A stretch of 64,000 bases of DNA from JAJRRS01 sp965230275 (GCA_965230275.1 CBDDKO010000002.1:558001-622000); one strand, 5' to 3'; shown: positions 8,521 through 17,250, numbered from the stretch's first letter. Notes: generated from the letters alone by a model not told the origin. Program-made: numbers and translations.

Positions 8521-9987
8521 TCAGCTGCAGCCGCCCTGCGTCACGACGTTCAGGGAATGCCCGTCGCCGCTGATGACCCGGTTGTCTACACGCTTGTAGT
8601 CGTACAGGCCCACCTCGTCGCAGATGACCCGGTCTTCATAATCATTGAACCAGATCGCCTCGGGGTTACGGCCGACGATGCAGGTCTTGCCACGGTCCGG
8701 AGCGTCGAGTGCGTTACGCAGGTTCTTGAAGATCAATACACCGTTCTCCGCGTGCTTCACCCCGGGGATTGGTTTATTGGTCACGGCCGCGACCTCGGTC
8801 TTGCCCTTGTAGTGTGTGATCGACAGCCGGGCGTGCGCCTCGACGCCGGAGAGGCCCTTCTGCGAGTCATTCAGAAGGTTCCACGCAGTCTCGATCGGGA
8901 CATTGAACGCCTGGTAGGCCACGATATCCCGGCCGCAGAAGTAGTAGTGGTTGTTGATCCCGCGGTGGTAGAGCGACCGCTGCATGATGCGCAGCGCGTC
9001 GGCATCGTCGTTGATGCCCTTGATGATCGGCGCCTGGTTCTCGACGTGCATCCAGCCCCGCTGCACGACGCCGGCCAGGGCCTTTTGCGTATCCTCATGC
9101 CACTTCAGCGAGCCGTTGGGGTTAGTCAGGTATTCGCCGTCGGGTGCCTTGACCAGGAACTCGTCGGGGTGGTTGAAGTGGACCATCAGCCTAAGCCCGA
9201 CATCCGGGTACGTCTTGTGAAAGTTGTCGAGCATCGTCAGGAAAGCTTCGTCGAACCGTTTGGGGTAGAAGGCCATTTCCTTCGTGCCCAGACGGATCGC
9301 TTCGATGCCCGCCTCGGCAAGCGACGATAACCACTCGCCGATCTTCCGGTTGCTGAGCATCATCGCGTCACCACCGGAGAGCAGGATCTCGCGCAGCTTC
9401 TCTCGGCCGGTCGTGGGGTGCAGCCCGCCGTTGGCCTCGACCTGCTGGTTATGCGAGCGGATGTAGCCGACGACGTCTTCGATCTTTGCCAGCCCCTTCT
9501 TGGCGACCGTACCGTCCTGGCGCTCGATGTCTTTGCGTGCGATCAGTTCCTCTCGGTAGCAGAACCGGCAATGAGAGGAGCATGTGGAGATGGTGTACAG
9601 CAGGCCCATTTCGTACTTATGCAGCAGGCCCTCGACGGGCGAAAAGTCCATCTGATGGCCGGGGTCTTCCGAACCCACCAGGTTCAGGGTTTCGTCGGGG
9701 CTGGCTTTAACCAGTCGCTGAAGCGAAGCGCTTTGGCGGGCCAGGTCAAAGTAATGCCGGGTCACCTTCACGGGCATGCGGGCTTCAACGTCTCGGTCCG
9801 TGCCGCTGAGAGACTTAAGCGTTTCAAGCTCCTCGGGGGTGTAGAAGCCCTTCATGTCGTCCGGGACATTGTCGTTAAAAAACGGCTTCAGGCCGTTGAT
9901 GATCTCGCGCTCATGCCGTCCGTTATCGATGGTATCCAGAAACGCCTGCTGACGATCCGTCACCACGTATCCGTCTGAACTGACCAA
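8521..9987 (-). CDS. KamA-family radical SAM aminomutase (amino acid 2,3-aminomutase like)
   Basis: 488 residues. The radical SAM cysteines are C136, C140 and C143 in CSSHCRFCYRE; LLSGGDAMMLS (202-212) matches LLSGGDALL of lysine 2,3-aminomutase, and YYFCGRDIV...NVPIETAW parallels the downstream KamA region. In clostridial KamA the PLP lysine sits in GGGGKTPV; here SITHYKGKTEV aligns by eye, placing K396 at that position. Family members move an alpha-amino group to the beta carbon (lysine, glutamate, arginine or aspartate). This protein is longer and diverged (RFCYRE in place of RHCTRR), so its substrate is open. EpmB is unlikely given the length. Start is TTG at 9987 with GAGGTG 5 bases upstream and an in-frame stop just before. 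Divergent from rpiR, convergent with mocA. Confidence 0.8.
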   Translation of the reverse strand: MVSSDGYVVTDRQQAFLDTIDNGRHEREIINGLKPFFNDNVPDDMKGFYTPEELETLKSLSGTDRDVEARMPVKVTRHYFDLARQSASLQRLVKASPDETLNLVGSEDPGHQMDFSPVEGLLHKYEMGLLYTISTCSSHCRFCYREELIARKDIERQDGTVAKKGLAKIEDVVGYIRSHNQQVEANGGLHPTTGREKLREILLSGGDAMMLSNRKIGEWLSSLAEAGIEAIRLGTKEMAFYPKRFDEAFLTMLDNFHKTYPDVGLRLMVHFNHPDEFLVKAPDGEYLTNPNGSLKWHEDTQKALAGVVQRGWMHVENQAPIIKGINDDADALRIMQRSLYHRGINNHYYFCGRDIVAYQAFNVPIETAWNLLNDSQKGLSGVEAHARLSITHYKGKTEVAAVTNKPIPGVKHAENGVLIFKNLRNALDAPDRGKTCIVGRNPEAIWFNDYEDRVICDEVGLYDYKRVDNRVISGDGHSLNVVTQGGCS

Positions 9988-10041
9988 GTCGCACCTCGCT
10001 TCCCGCCCACTGGTTTAGACATAAATCCTTTACTGGAAGGC

Positions 10042-10070
10042 AGTGTAACATATTGCACATCGGATATCAA
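10042..10070 (-). promoter_or_regulatory. Predicted promoter of the aminomutase gene
   Basis: On the minus strand TTGATA (10065-10070) and TACACT (10042-10047) are separated by 17 bases, 5/6 and 4/6 matches to the sigma-70 hexamers. It overlaps the rpiR promoter region on the other strand, so both genes share one control region. Confidence 0.5.
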
Positions 10071-10089
10071 TATTGTAATATATGATACA
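10044..10089. promoter_or_regulatory. AT-rich divergent control region, possible RpiR operator
   Basis: An AT-rich island in GC-rich DNA. TGTAACATATT (10044-10054) and AATATATGATACA (10077-10089) form an imperfect inverted repeat around an inner GATATC and CAATATTG. On the plus strand TATGAT (10081-10086) or TAATAT (10076-10081, 17 bases after TTGCAC at 10053) can serve as the -10 of rpiR. Autoregulation by RpiR is inferred from position. Confidence 0.45.
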
Positions 10090-10092
10090 GCC

Positions 10093-10929
10093 ATGAAAGT
10101 GACCCGCACATTGACGGACCTTGTCGCCACCGCCGGGGCAGGGCTCACGCCGACCGAACGGCGGATCGCCGAGGCTGTGCTGGCCGAGCCGACGCTTCTG
10201 GCGTTTGGGACTGTGGCCGACTTGGCGGAGCATGTCGGGACGAGCCGGCCGTCCGTGGTGCGGTTCGCCAACAAGCTCGGCTTCCAGGGCTACTCCCAGC
10301 TGCAAAGCCGGGTCAGGACCGAAGTATCCCGTCAACTGATCCGGCCCAGCGAGCGTATCCGTAGCGATGAGAAGACCGATTCGTCCGCTCGGCTGACGAT
10401 CGAAGGGGCGATCGATTCGGTCTTCGACGTCATCCAGGGCCAGGACGTCGCCGGGCTCGTACAGCCGATCGTTCAGGCAAAACAGGTCTGGATACTCTCC
10501 GGCGAAACCTCACGGGCGGGAGCCATCGCGTTCTACAGCGGGCTGTCGATGATCCGATCGGACGTGCACCTACTGGATGACCGATCCATCGGCAACGATC
10601 TGAGTAACGCCGGCCCCGGTGATACGGCGGTCGTCTTCGACTTCTACCGTTACCGCCAACTGGTCGTGACCGCGACACGACTGCTGGCAGACAGCGGGGT
10701 CGATGTCGTTGCGATCACAGACGGGCCGTTATCGCCGCTGGTCGAACTGACGGATAATTGGTGTGAGATATCCGTGCCGGCGATCGGGCCGTTCGACAGC
10801 TCCATCCCCGTCGTGGCGATCGCTGAGTTGCTGGTCTCCAAGATCGCGCGCGAGCTGAAGGACAAGGCGACCGAGCGGATCGACCGCATCGAGTCGCTAT
10901 GGGAATCGACCGGCGTGTTTTTCCAATGA
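10093..10929 (+). CDS. RpiR/MurR family transcriptional regulator
   Basis: 278 residues. Residues 1-77 form the RpiR-type helix-turn-helix: LTPTERRIAEAVL, then TVADLAEHVGTSRPSVVRFANKLGFQGYSQL, a very typical recognition segment. Residues about 125-250 are a SIS phosphosugar-binding domain (VWILSGETSRAGAIAFYSGL, GDTAVVFDFYRYR, VVAITDGPLSPL). No Shine-Dalgarno precedes the ATG, and a TATGAT hexamer ends 6 bases before it, so translation is probably leaderless. It stands between the aminomutase gene (divergent) and the CoA-transferase genes (same strand, 22 bases downstream), which makes it the likely regulator of both arms. RpiR proteins usually sense phosphosugars, but amino-acid related members exist, so the effector cannot be assigned. 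Confidence 0.88.
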   Translation: MKVTRTLTDLVATAGAGLTPTERRIAEAVLAEPTLLAFGTVADLAEHVGTSRPSVVRFANKLGFQGYSQLQSRVRTEVSRQLIRPSERIRSDEKTDSSARLTIEGAIDSVFDVIQGQDVAGLVQPIVQAKQVWILSGETSRAGAIAFYSGLSMIRSDVHLLDDRSIGNDLSNAGPGDTAVVFDFYRYRQLVVTATRLLADSGVDVVAITDGPLSPLVELTDNWCEISVPAIGPFDSSIPVVAIAELLVSKIARELKDKATERIDRIESLWESTGVFFQ

Positions 10930-10951
10930 CCGTTTTCTGGAGTGATGTGAG

Positions 10952-11662
10952 GTGATTAACAAGGTATGTCCATCAGTCGCGCAGGCGGTGGCCGACATCC
11001 CCGACGGGGCCACGGTGATGCTGGGCGGGTTCGGTGCATCGGGCAGCCCGATCGAGCTGATCCATGCACTGATTGACCACGGCGCTAAGAATCTGACCGT
11101 GATCAACAACAACACCGGCAACGGCGAGGTGGGCCTGGCGGCGCTGATCGGCAACGGGCAGGTCAGCAAGATGGTCTGCTCGTTCCCGCGTTCCAGCCAG
11201 TCTAAGGTTTTTCCCGAGTTTTATAGGTCCGGGAAGGTCGAGCTGGACCTTGTTCCTCAAGGGACACTCGCCGAGCGCATCCGCGCCGCCGGGGCCGGCA
11301 TCCCGGCTTTCTACACGCCGACCACGGTGGGGACGGTCCTGTCGGAGGGCAAGGAGCAACGCGAGTTCGACGGGCGCAGTTACGTCATGGAGCGTTGGCT
11401 TAAGGCCGACTACGCGCTGATCAAGTGCGACCGCGCAGACCCATTGGGCAACCTGACGTTCAACAAGACGGCCCGCAACTTCAGCCCGCTGATGTGCATG
11501 GCAGCGGAGACCACGATCGTGCAGACTAAGCGACTGGTTGAACGCGGCGAGATCGATCCCGAGTGTGTGATCACGCCCGGCATCTTTGTAAACCGAGTCG
11601 TCGAGGTCAGCGCCCCGGTCCATGAAGACACGCTGATCGCGGAAGGCAGGTGCTACCCATGA
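10952..11662 (+). CDS. 3-oxoacid CoA-transferase, subunit A
   Basis: 236 residues, family I CoA-transferase alpha subunit (AtoD/ScoA/PcaI group). Visible features: PDGATVMLGGFGASGSP near residue 19 (the glycine-rich CoA-contact loop), NNNTGNGEVGLAALIGNGQ, VPQGTLAERIRAAGAGIPAFYTPT, and ADYALIKCDRADPLGN. GTG at 10952 is the start, with GATGTGAGG just upstream as ribosome site. Its stop overlaps the start of subunit B (ATGA). With subunit B it would transfer CoA from succinyl-CoA or acetyl-CoA to a 3-oxo acid. Downstream thiolase and beta-amino acid transaminase genes suggest the 3-oxo acid comes from transamination of a beta-amino acid (inference). Confidence 0.88.
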   Translation: MINKVCPSVAQAVADIPDGATVMLGGFGASGSPIELIHALIDHGAKNLTVINNNTGNGEVGLAALIGNGQVSKMVCSFPRSSQSKVFPEFYRSGKVELDLVPQGTLAERIRAAGAGIPAFYTPTTVGTVLSEGKEQREFDGRSYVMERWLKADYALIKCDRADPLGNLTFNKTARNFSPLMCMAAETTIVQTKRLVERGEIDPECVITPGIFVNRVVEVSAPVHEDTLIAEGRCYP

Positions 11663-12309
11663 CTACGGGCTGGACAAGAGAACAGATGGCGGCGCGCACC
11701 GCCCAGGACATCCGTGACGGCTCGTACGTCAATCTCGGGATCGGCATCCCCGAACTGGTCGCGAAGTTCGTCCCCGAGGGGCGCGAGTTTTTCTACCACA
11801 CGGAGAACGGCCTCTTGGGGATGGGCCCGCCGCCGAGCGAAGATGAGCGTGACCTGGACCTGATGAACGCAGGCAAGAAGTATGTCACCGCCGTGCCGGG
11901 AGCTGCTTACTTCCACCACGCCGACAGCTTCAGCATGATCCGTGGCGGGCACCTGGACGTGTGCGTGCTGGGCACGATGCAGGTCGCGGCTAACGGCGAT
12001 ATCGCCAACTGGTCCACCGGCGCGCCCGACGCTATCCCCGCGGTCGGCGGCGCGATGGACCTGGTGCAGGGGGTGAAACAGATATTCGTCATCACCAAAC
12101 ACAACACCAAGACCGGCGAGCCCAAGCTGGTCGAGCAGTGCACCTACCCCCTGACCGGGGCGGGCGTGGTCAGCCGGGTCTATACCGACCTGGCGGTGAT
12201 CGACGTCACCAAGGAAGGATTCCGCCTGGTTGAGTTAGCGCCGGGGGTGTCGTTTGACGAAGTAAAGGAAAGGACCGGCGCCCCGGTCTTGCCACCAGCC
12301 GATGATTAA
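11659..12309 (+). CDS. 3-oxoacid CoA-transferase, subunit B
   Basis: 216 residues from the ATG at 11659, which overlaps the TGA of subunit A as ATGA, the usual sign of translational coupling. It carries the beta-subunit motif YVNLGIGIPELVAKF, the catalytic glutamate in HTENGLLGMGP (the residue that forms the glutamyl-CoA thioester), and GGHLDVCVLGTMQVAANGDIANW. Related to AtoA/ScoB/PcaJ. A GTG three codons earlier is possible but less likely. The product forms the heterodimer with subunit A and acts in the cytoplasm. The specific 3-oxo acid is not readable from sequence; a PcaF-type thiolase immediately downstream makes 3-oxoadipate-like dicarboxylates plausible. Confidence 0.9.
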   Translation: MTTGWTREQMAARTAQDIRDGSYVNLGIGIPELVAKFVPEGREFFYHTENGLLGMGPPPSEDERDLDLMNAGKKYVTAVPGAAYFHHADSFSMIRGGHLDVCVLGTMQVAANGDIANWSTGAPDAIPAVGGAMDLVQGVKQIFVITKHNTKTGEPKLVEQCTYPLTGAGVVSRVYTDLAVIDVTKEGFRLVELAPGVSFDEVKERTGAPVLPPADD

Positions 12310-12338
12310 ACGGCCGAAACGACGATCGAGATACCACC

Positions 12339-13541
12339 ATGACTGAAGTCTATATCTGTGACGGTCTGCGAACGCCCTTCGGCCGATACGGGGGGTGTCT
12401 GTCCACGGTACGCACCGACGACCTGGCCGCCATCCCGATCCGTGCCATGATGGATCGTTACCCATCCGTAGATTGGGCGGCGTTGGACGATGTCGTGCTG
12501 GGCTGTGCGAATCAGAGCGGCGAAGACAACCGCAACGTGGCGCGAATGAGCAGCCTGCTGGCGGGGTTGCCGCCGGAGGTGCCCGCGATCACGCTCAACC
12601 GGCTCTGCGCCTCGGGGCTCAACGCGATCGGCCACTGCGCCGCGGCGATCCGAAACGGCGAGGGCGAAGTCATGCTGGCAGGCGGGGTCGAGAGTATGTC
12701 GCGTGCGCCGTTTGTCATCGGCAAACCCGAGGGTGCCTTCGGGCGTCAGCAGACGATGTACGACTCCACGATGGGCTGGCGCTTCATCAACCCCAAGCTC
12801 GATGAGCAATACGGCACGGAGACGATGCCGGAGACGGCGGAGAACCTGGCCAAGGAGTTCAACGTCAGCCGTGAGGACCAGGACAAGTTCGCGTACTGGA
12901 GCCAGTCCAAAGCCGCCGCGGCCATGGCGGATGGCAGGCTTGCCCAGGAGATCTGCCCTGTCAGCGTCCCGCAACGCAAGCAAGACCCGGTCATCGTTGA
13001 TAAGGATGAACCCCCGCGCCAGACGGAACTGGCCAAGCTCGCAACACTCAAGCCGATCTACCCCGGCGGAACCGTGACCGCTGGTAACGCCTCCGGCATC
13101 AATGACGGGGCGGCCGCACTACTCATGGCGTCGGAGCAGGGCGTCAAACAACACGGGCTGGAACCCGTTGCCCGCGTGGTGGGGATGGCGGTTGCCGGCG
13201 TGCCGCCGCGCATCATGGGGATCGGGCCGGTTTCGGCGACGAAGAAGCTGATGACCCGCCTCGAGATGACGCTTGATGACTTCGACATCATCGAACTCAA
13301 CGAAGCCTTTGCGGTGCAGGCGCTGACTTGCGCGCGTGAACTTGGCCTGGCAGATGACGACCCTCGGCTGAACACCCGGGGCGGCGCGATTGCGCTAGGC
13401 CACCCGCTCGGGGCCAGCGGGGCGCGTCTCGCCATCACGGCGATGGACCAACTGCGCCGCGGCGAAGGCAAGCGTGCCCTGTGCACGATGTGCATCGGTG
13501 TCGGGCAGGGGATCGCACTGGCTATCGAAAGTGTCAGGTAG
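12339..13541 (+). CDS. pcaF: Acyl-CoA thiolase, PcaF (3-oxoadipyl-CoA thiolase) type
   Basis: 400 residues, exactly the usual PcaF length. The motifs are the nucleophile cysteine in LNRLCASGLNAIGH (about residue 90), GGVESMSRAPFV, TVTAGNASGINDGAAALL, ELNEAFAVQ, GGAIALGHPLGASGAR (His) and the second catalytic cysteine in ALCTMCIGVGQG. Features such as ANQSGEDNRNVARMS and TMGWRFINP are characteristic of PcaF, which cleaves 3-oxoadipyl-CoA to acetyl-CoA and succinyl-CoA. No other beta-ketoadipate pathway gene for aromatic compounds is nearby, so the substrate here may instead be a 3-oxoacyl-CoA formed from a beta-amino acid. It follows the CoA-transferase genes by 29 bases and precedes the transaminase by 8, one operon. 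Confidence 0.85.
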   Translation: MTEVYICDGLRTPFGRYGGCLSTVRTDDLAAIPIRAMMDRYPSVDWAALDDVVLGCANQSGEDNRNVARMSSLLAGLPPEVPAITLNRLCASGLNAIGHCAAAIRNGEGEVMLAGGVESMSRAPFVIGKPEGAFGRQQTMYDSTMGWRFINPKLDEQYGTETMPETAENLAKEFNVSREDQDKFAYWSQSKAAAAMADGRLAQEICPVSVPQRKQDPVIVDKDEPPRQTELAKLATLKPIYPGGTVTAGNASGINDGAAALLMASEQGVKQHGLEPVARVVGMAVAGVPPRIMGIGPVSATKKLMTRLEMTLDDFDIIELNEAFAVQALTCARELGLADDDPRLNTRGGAIALGHPLGASGARLAITAMDQLRRGEGKRALCTMCIGVGQGIALAIESVR

Positions 13542-13549
13542 GCCGGCCA

Positions 13550-14856
13550 TGGACGCATTACAACAAGCGCTCAGCGAAGCCCGCCGACGCTACGCCGAAG
13601 CCAACCCCAATAGTAAGGAAGCGGACGCGCAGGCCGAGCGGTACATGCCGGGCGGCAATACCCGCAACGTGCTGTATCACGAACCGTTCCCGCTAACCAT
13701 CGTCGGCGGCGAGGGCTCGGAGTTGGTCGACCTGGACGGCCACCGATACGTCGACTTCGTCGGTGAGTTCTCCGCGGGATTGTTCGGCCACTCGGACCCC
13801 GACATTAAATCGGCGATCCACGAAGGGCTTGAACACGGCATCGCCATGGGCGGAGCCACACAGTACGAACGCGAGCTGGCACGCCTGCTGTGTGAACGCT
13901 TCCCATCGATCGAACAACTCCGCTTCTGCAACTCAGGGACCGAGGCCGGGCTGATGGCGATTACGACCGCGCGCCTCACCACCGGCCGGGACAAGGTTCT
14001 CGTCTTTAACGGCGCTTACCATGGGGGCGTGCTCAAGTTCCCCACGGGGCTATCACGATTCAACGCTCCGTACGACTTCGTCCTGGCCGAGTACAACGAC
14101 ACCGAGGCCACAGCCCGGATGATCCGCGACCTGGGCGACGACCTCGCGGCCGTGATGGTTGAGCCTATCCTCGGTGCGGGGGGGAGTATTCCCGGTTCGC
14201 GTGCGTTCTTGGAGATGCTCAGGTCAACTACACATGAGGTCGGCGCGATTCTTATCTTTGACGAAGTCAAGACCGCGCGTCTTGGGCCCGGTGGGCTTCA
14301 GGCAAGGCTAGACATCACGCCCGACCTGACCACGCTGGGCAAGATCATTGCCGGGGGTCTGCCGACCGGCGCGTTTGGCGGCAACAGGGAACTGATGGCC
14401 TGCTACAACCCCAAGGACAAAGCCGCGTGGAAGCACGCCGGCACGTTCAACAACAACGTCTGCTCGATGGCCGCCGGTGTCGCCGCGATGGGTAAGGTCT
14501 TCACACCTGGGCGAGCCAATGACTTCTTCCAATGGACTGAGGACTACCGCCAATCGTTGAACGGCATGTTTGAGTCGAAGTCGGTCCCGATGGTCTGCAA
14601 CGGCCTGGGCTCGATGTTCGCGATCCACTTCTCCGCAGAGCCCCTTGAGCGGATGGTGGTGCGCAGCCAGGCGTGCCATGCCTTGAACGCGCTGCTGCAC
14701 ATGGAACTGCTTCTGGACGGCGTCCTTATCTGCAGTCGGGGCGACCTGTTCCTGTCGCTACCCATGAGCCAGACGCACATGGATACCGCCCGGGACGCAC
14801 TGGTCGGGTTCATCGACAAGCACCACAAGCTAATCACATCGGTACACAGCAGCTGA
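13550..14856 (+). CDS. Class III PLP transaminase, beta-amino acid:2-oxoglutarate type
   Basis: 435 residues. Glutamate-1-semialdehyde aminomutase-like fold with PLP lysine K265 in TTLGKIIAGG, IFDEVKTAR (237-244) and FCNSGTEAGLMA (126-137). Long stretches (FVGEFSAGLFGHSDP, VLVFNGAYHGGVLKF, HAGTFNNNVCSMAAG) resemble the Variovorax beta-phenylalanine aminotransferase as I remember it. R39 in PGGNTR and R397 in CSRGDLFLSLP fall where that enzyme has Arg41 and Arg398, which bind the carboxylates of the beta-amino acid and of 2-oxoglutarate. The expected product is a 3-oxo acid, the substrate type of the CoA-transferase upstream. ATG 13550 is preferred to an earlier in-frame start inside the thiolase gene. 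Glutamate-1-semialdehyde mutase activity is less likely, since haem genes are absent here. Confidence 0.82.
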
Positions 14857-15107
14857 CCAACCTGACGTAGCGGCGTGATCGTGGCTATCTCGTGTTGGAT
14901 CAGACTGCCGTCCAAATCTAAGCTTATACACAGGCACGGGCACAATAGGGGCTGAATTGGCTAAGGGTTAGCCTGCCTATCCATCCAGGCAGCGGGCCTG
15001 GCCGATGCCCAAAATCAATCTGATTTGCAAGAGTGTGTATATTGGGCCCTGTCTAGATGCCCGATTGGCGGTTATTCCAATCCTAATGCGACTGAAGAGA
15101 CCACATT

Positions 15108-17195
15108 ATGCCCAGCTTCTCAGCCCCGAGCGACCAGATCCCCATGCAGGCGATCAACACGATCCGGACCCTCAGCATGGACGCCGTGCAAGCCGCCAAC
15201 TCCGGGCACCCCGGGACCGCGATGTCGATGGCACCGCTGGTCTACACGCTGTTCAACAAGCACATGAACTACGACCCGGCCAACCCCACCTGGCCGAACC
15301 GCGACCGGTTTGTCCTCTCGGCCGGGCACGCCTCGATGCTGCTGTACTCGATCCTGCACCTGACCGGGGTGAAGCAGGTAGGCGAGGGCGGCGAATCGCT
15401 CGACGAGCTTGCCGTCAGCCTCGATGAGATCAAGAACTTCCGCCAACTGGAAAGCAAATGCCCGGGCCACCCGGAGTACCACTGGACCAGCGGTGTCGAG
15501 ACCACCAGCGGGCCGCTCGGCCAGGGTCTGGCGAACAGCGTCGGCATGGCGATCGCGGGCAGCTGGCAGGCCGAGCGTTTCAACAAGCCCGGTCACGACC
15601 TGTTTGATTACAACACCTACGCCCTGTGCGGCGACGGCTGCATGATGGAAGGCATCAGCAACGAAGCCGCCTCGCTGGCCGGGCACCTGAAGCTGGCAAA
15701 TCTCTGCTGGATCTACGACAGCAACCACATCACCATCGAAGGCGACACCGACCTCGCCTTCACCGAAGACGTCGCCGGGCGCTTCGCCGCGCTGGGCTGG
15801 CAGGTGCTGGAGGTGGATGATGCGAATGACCTGGACGCGATTGACCAGGCGATCGCCGCTTTCCACGCCGAGAAAACCAAGCCCACACTGATCATCGTCA
15901 CCAGCGACATCGCCTACGGCGCCCCGAACAAGCAGGGCACCGCCGACGCCCATGGCGCGCCGCTGGGTGATGAGGAGATCAGGCTGACCAAGCAGGGCTA
16001 CGGCTGGCCGGCGGATGAGACATTCCTGGTCACCGATGAGGTGCTCGAGCACTTCCAGCAGGGCATCGGTCAGCGCGGCCACACTGCGAGCACCGCGTGG
16101 TGGGAAAACTTCAACAGCTACAAGGGCGAGCACCCCGATCTGGCGGACCAGGTCGAATGCATGCAGCGTAACGAACTGCCGGACGGCTGGGACAGCGGGC
16201 TGCCGACGTTCGAGGCCGACGTGAAGGGTATCGCGAGTCGGGCGAGTTCCGGCAAGGTGCTCAACGGCCTTGCTAAGGGCCTGCCCTGGCTGATCGGCGG
16301 GTCGGCGGACCTGGCGCCCTCGACCAAGACGCTGCTGACCTTCGACGACACCGGCACATTCACGGCCGACACCCCCGGTGGGCGTAACTTCCACTTTGGT
16401 GTACGCGAGCACGCCATGGCGGCCATCGCCAACGGCATCGCCCTGTGCAAAGTCCGACCCTACAACGCCGGCTTCTTCATCTTCAGCGACTACGCACGCC
16501 CATCGATCCGTTTAGCGGCGCTGATGGAGCTGCCCGTGATCTACGTCTTCACGCACGACTCGATCGGCGTCGGGGAAGACGGCCCGACCCACCAGCCCGT
16601 CGAGCACCTCGCCTCGCTCCGCGCGGTCCCCGGTCTGGTCACGATCCGCCCGGCGGACGCCAACGAGGTCGTCGAGGCCTGGAAGGTCGTCGCACAGCTT
16701 AAGCACGAGCCGGCGGCCCTGATCCTCTCGCGCCAGAACCTGCCGACGCTGGACCGCACCGAGTTCGCCTCGGCCGAGGGCGTGAGCAAGGGCGCTTACA
16801 TCCTGACCGACGCCGACCCCGGCGACCCGGACGTGATCCTCATCGGCACGGGCAGCGAGGTCCCGCTGTGTGTTGCGGCGTACCGCGAACTCAAGGCCCA
16901 GGGCATCCAGGCCCGCGTGGTCAGCATGCCGAGCTGGGAGCTGTTCGAGGCGCAGCCGGATGCCTACAAGCAGCAGGTACTGCCGGACGAAGTCACGGCC
17001 CGCGTGGCGGTGGAGCAGGGCGCGGTCTTCGGCTGGGAACGCTACGTCGGTATGAAGGGCTCGGTGATCGGGATGACCAGTTTCGGCGCGTCCGCCCCCA
17101 TGAAAGACCTGCAGGAGAAGTTCGGCTTCACCGTCGAGGCGGTGGTCGATGCGGCCTTGAAGCAGGTCAGCCCCAACGACGCCGCCGCCGTGTGA
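15108..17195 (+). CDS. tkt: Transketolase
   Basis: 695 residues, about the usual 660-690. Thiamine-diphosphate enzyme moving two-carbon ketol units in the pentose phosphate pathway. It shows ANSGHPGTAMSMAPL at the N-terminus, GPLGQGLANSVGMAIA, the diphosphate/Mg motif GDGCMMEGISNEAASLAGHLKL (GDG...N), GVREHAMAAIANGIAL with the catalytic glutamate, and VFTHDSIGVGEDGPTHQPVEHLASLRAVPG. ATG at 15108 opens the family-like sequence. A 251-base gap separates it from the transaminase gene, so it is probably a separate unit. The gap holds a small hairpin (CTGCC...GGCAG, 14968-14993) and AT-rich spots but no clear promoter. Confidence 0.97.
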   Translation: MPSFSAPSDQIPMQAINTIRTLSMDAVQAANSGHPGTAMSMAPLVYTLFNKHMNYDPANPTWPNRDRFVLSAGHASMLLYSILHLTGVKQVGEGGESLDELAVSLDEIKNFRQLESKCPGHPEYHWTSGVETTSGPLGQGLANSVGMAIAGSWQAERFNKPGHDLFDYNTYALCGDGCMMEGISNEAASLAGHLKLANLCWIYDSNHITIEGDTDLAFTEDVAGRFAALGWQVLEVDDANDLDAIDQAIAAFHAEKTKPTLIIVTSDIAYGAPNKQGTADAHGAPLGDEEIRLTKQGYGWPADETFLVTDEVLEHFQQGIGQRGHTASTAWWENFNSYKGEHPDLADQVECMQRNELPDGWDSGLPTFEADVKGIASRASSGKVLNGLAKGLPWLIGGSADLAPSTKTLLTFDDTGTFTADTPGGRNFHFGVREHAMAAIANGIALCKVRPYNAGFFIFSDYARPSIRLAALMELPVIYVFTHDSIGVGEDGPTHQPVEHLASLRAVPGLVTIRPADANEVVEAWKVVAQLKHEPAALILSRQNLPTLDRTEFASAEGVSKGAYILTDADPGDPDVILIGTGSEVPLCVAAYRELKAQGIQARVVSMPSWELFEAQPDAYKQQVLPDEVTARVAVEQGAVFGWERYVGMKGSVIGMTSFGASAPMKDLQEKFGFTVEAVVDAALKQVSPNDAAAV

Positions 17196-17250
17196 CGCGA
17201 AATCAAAGATTTAACAGGCATTCTCGAAGCCTCACGCAGGCCGATTTAGT

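Noticed and set aside
8521..9987. EpmB (EF-P beta-lysylation) identity for the KamA-like protein
   Set aside because: EpmB is around 340 residues and usually near efp or epmA; this protein has 488 residues and sits with catabolic genes.
10952..13541. Aromatic beta-ketoadipate pathway
   Set aside because: CoA-transferase and PcaF-like thiolase are present, but no ring-cleavage, pcaB, pcaC or pcaD genes; a beta-amino acid source fits the neighbours better.
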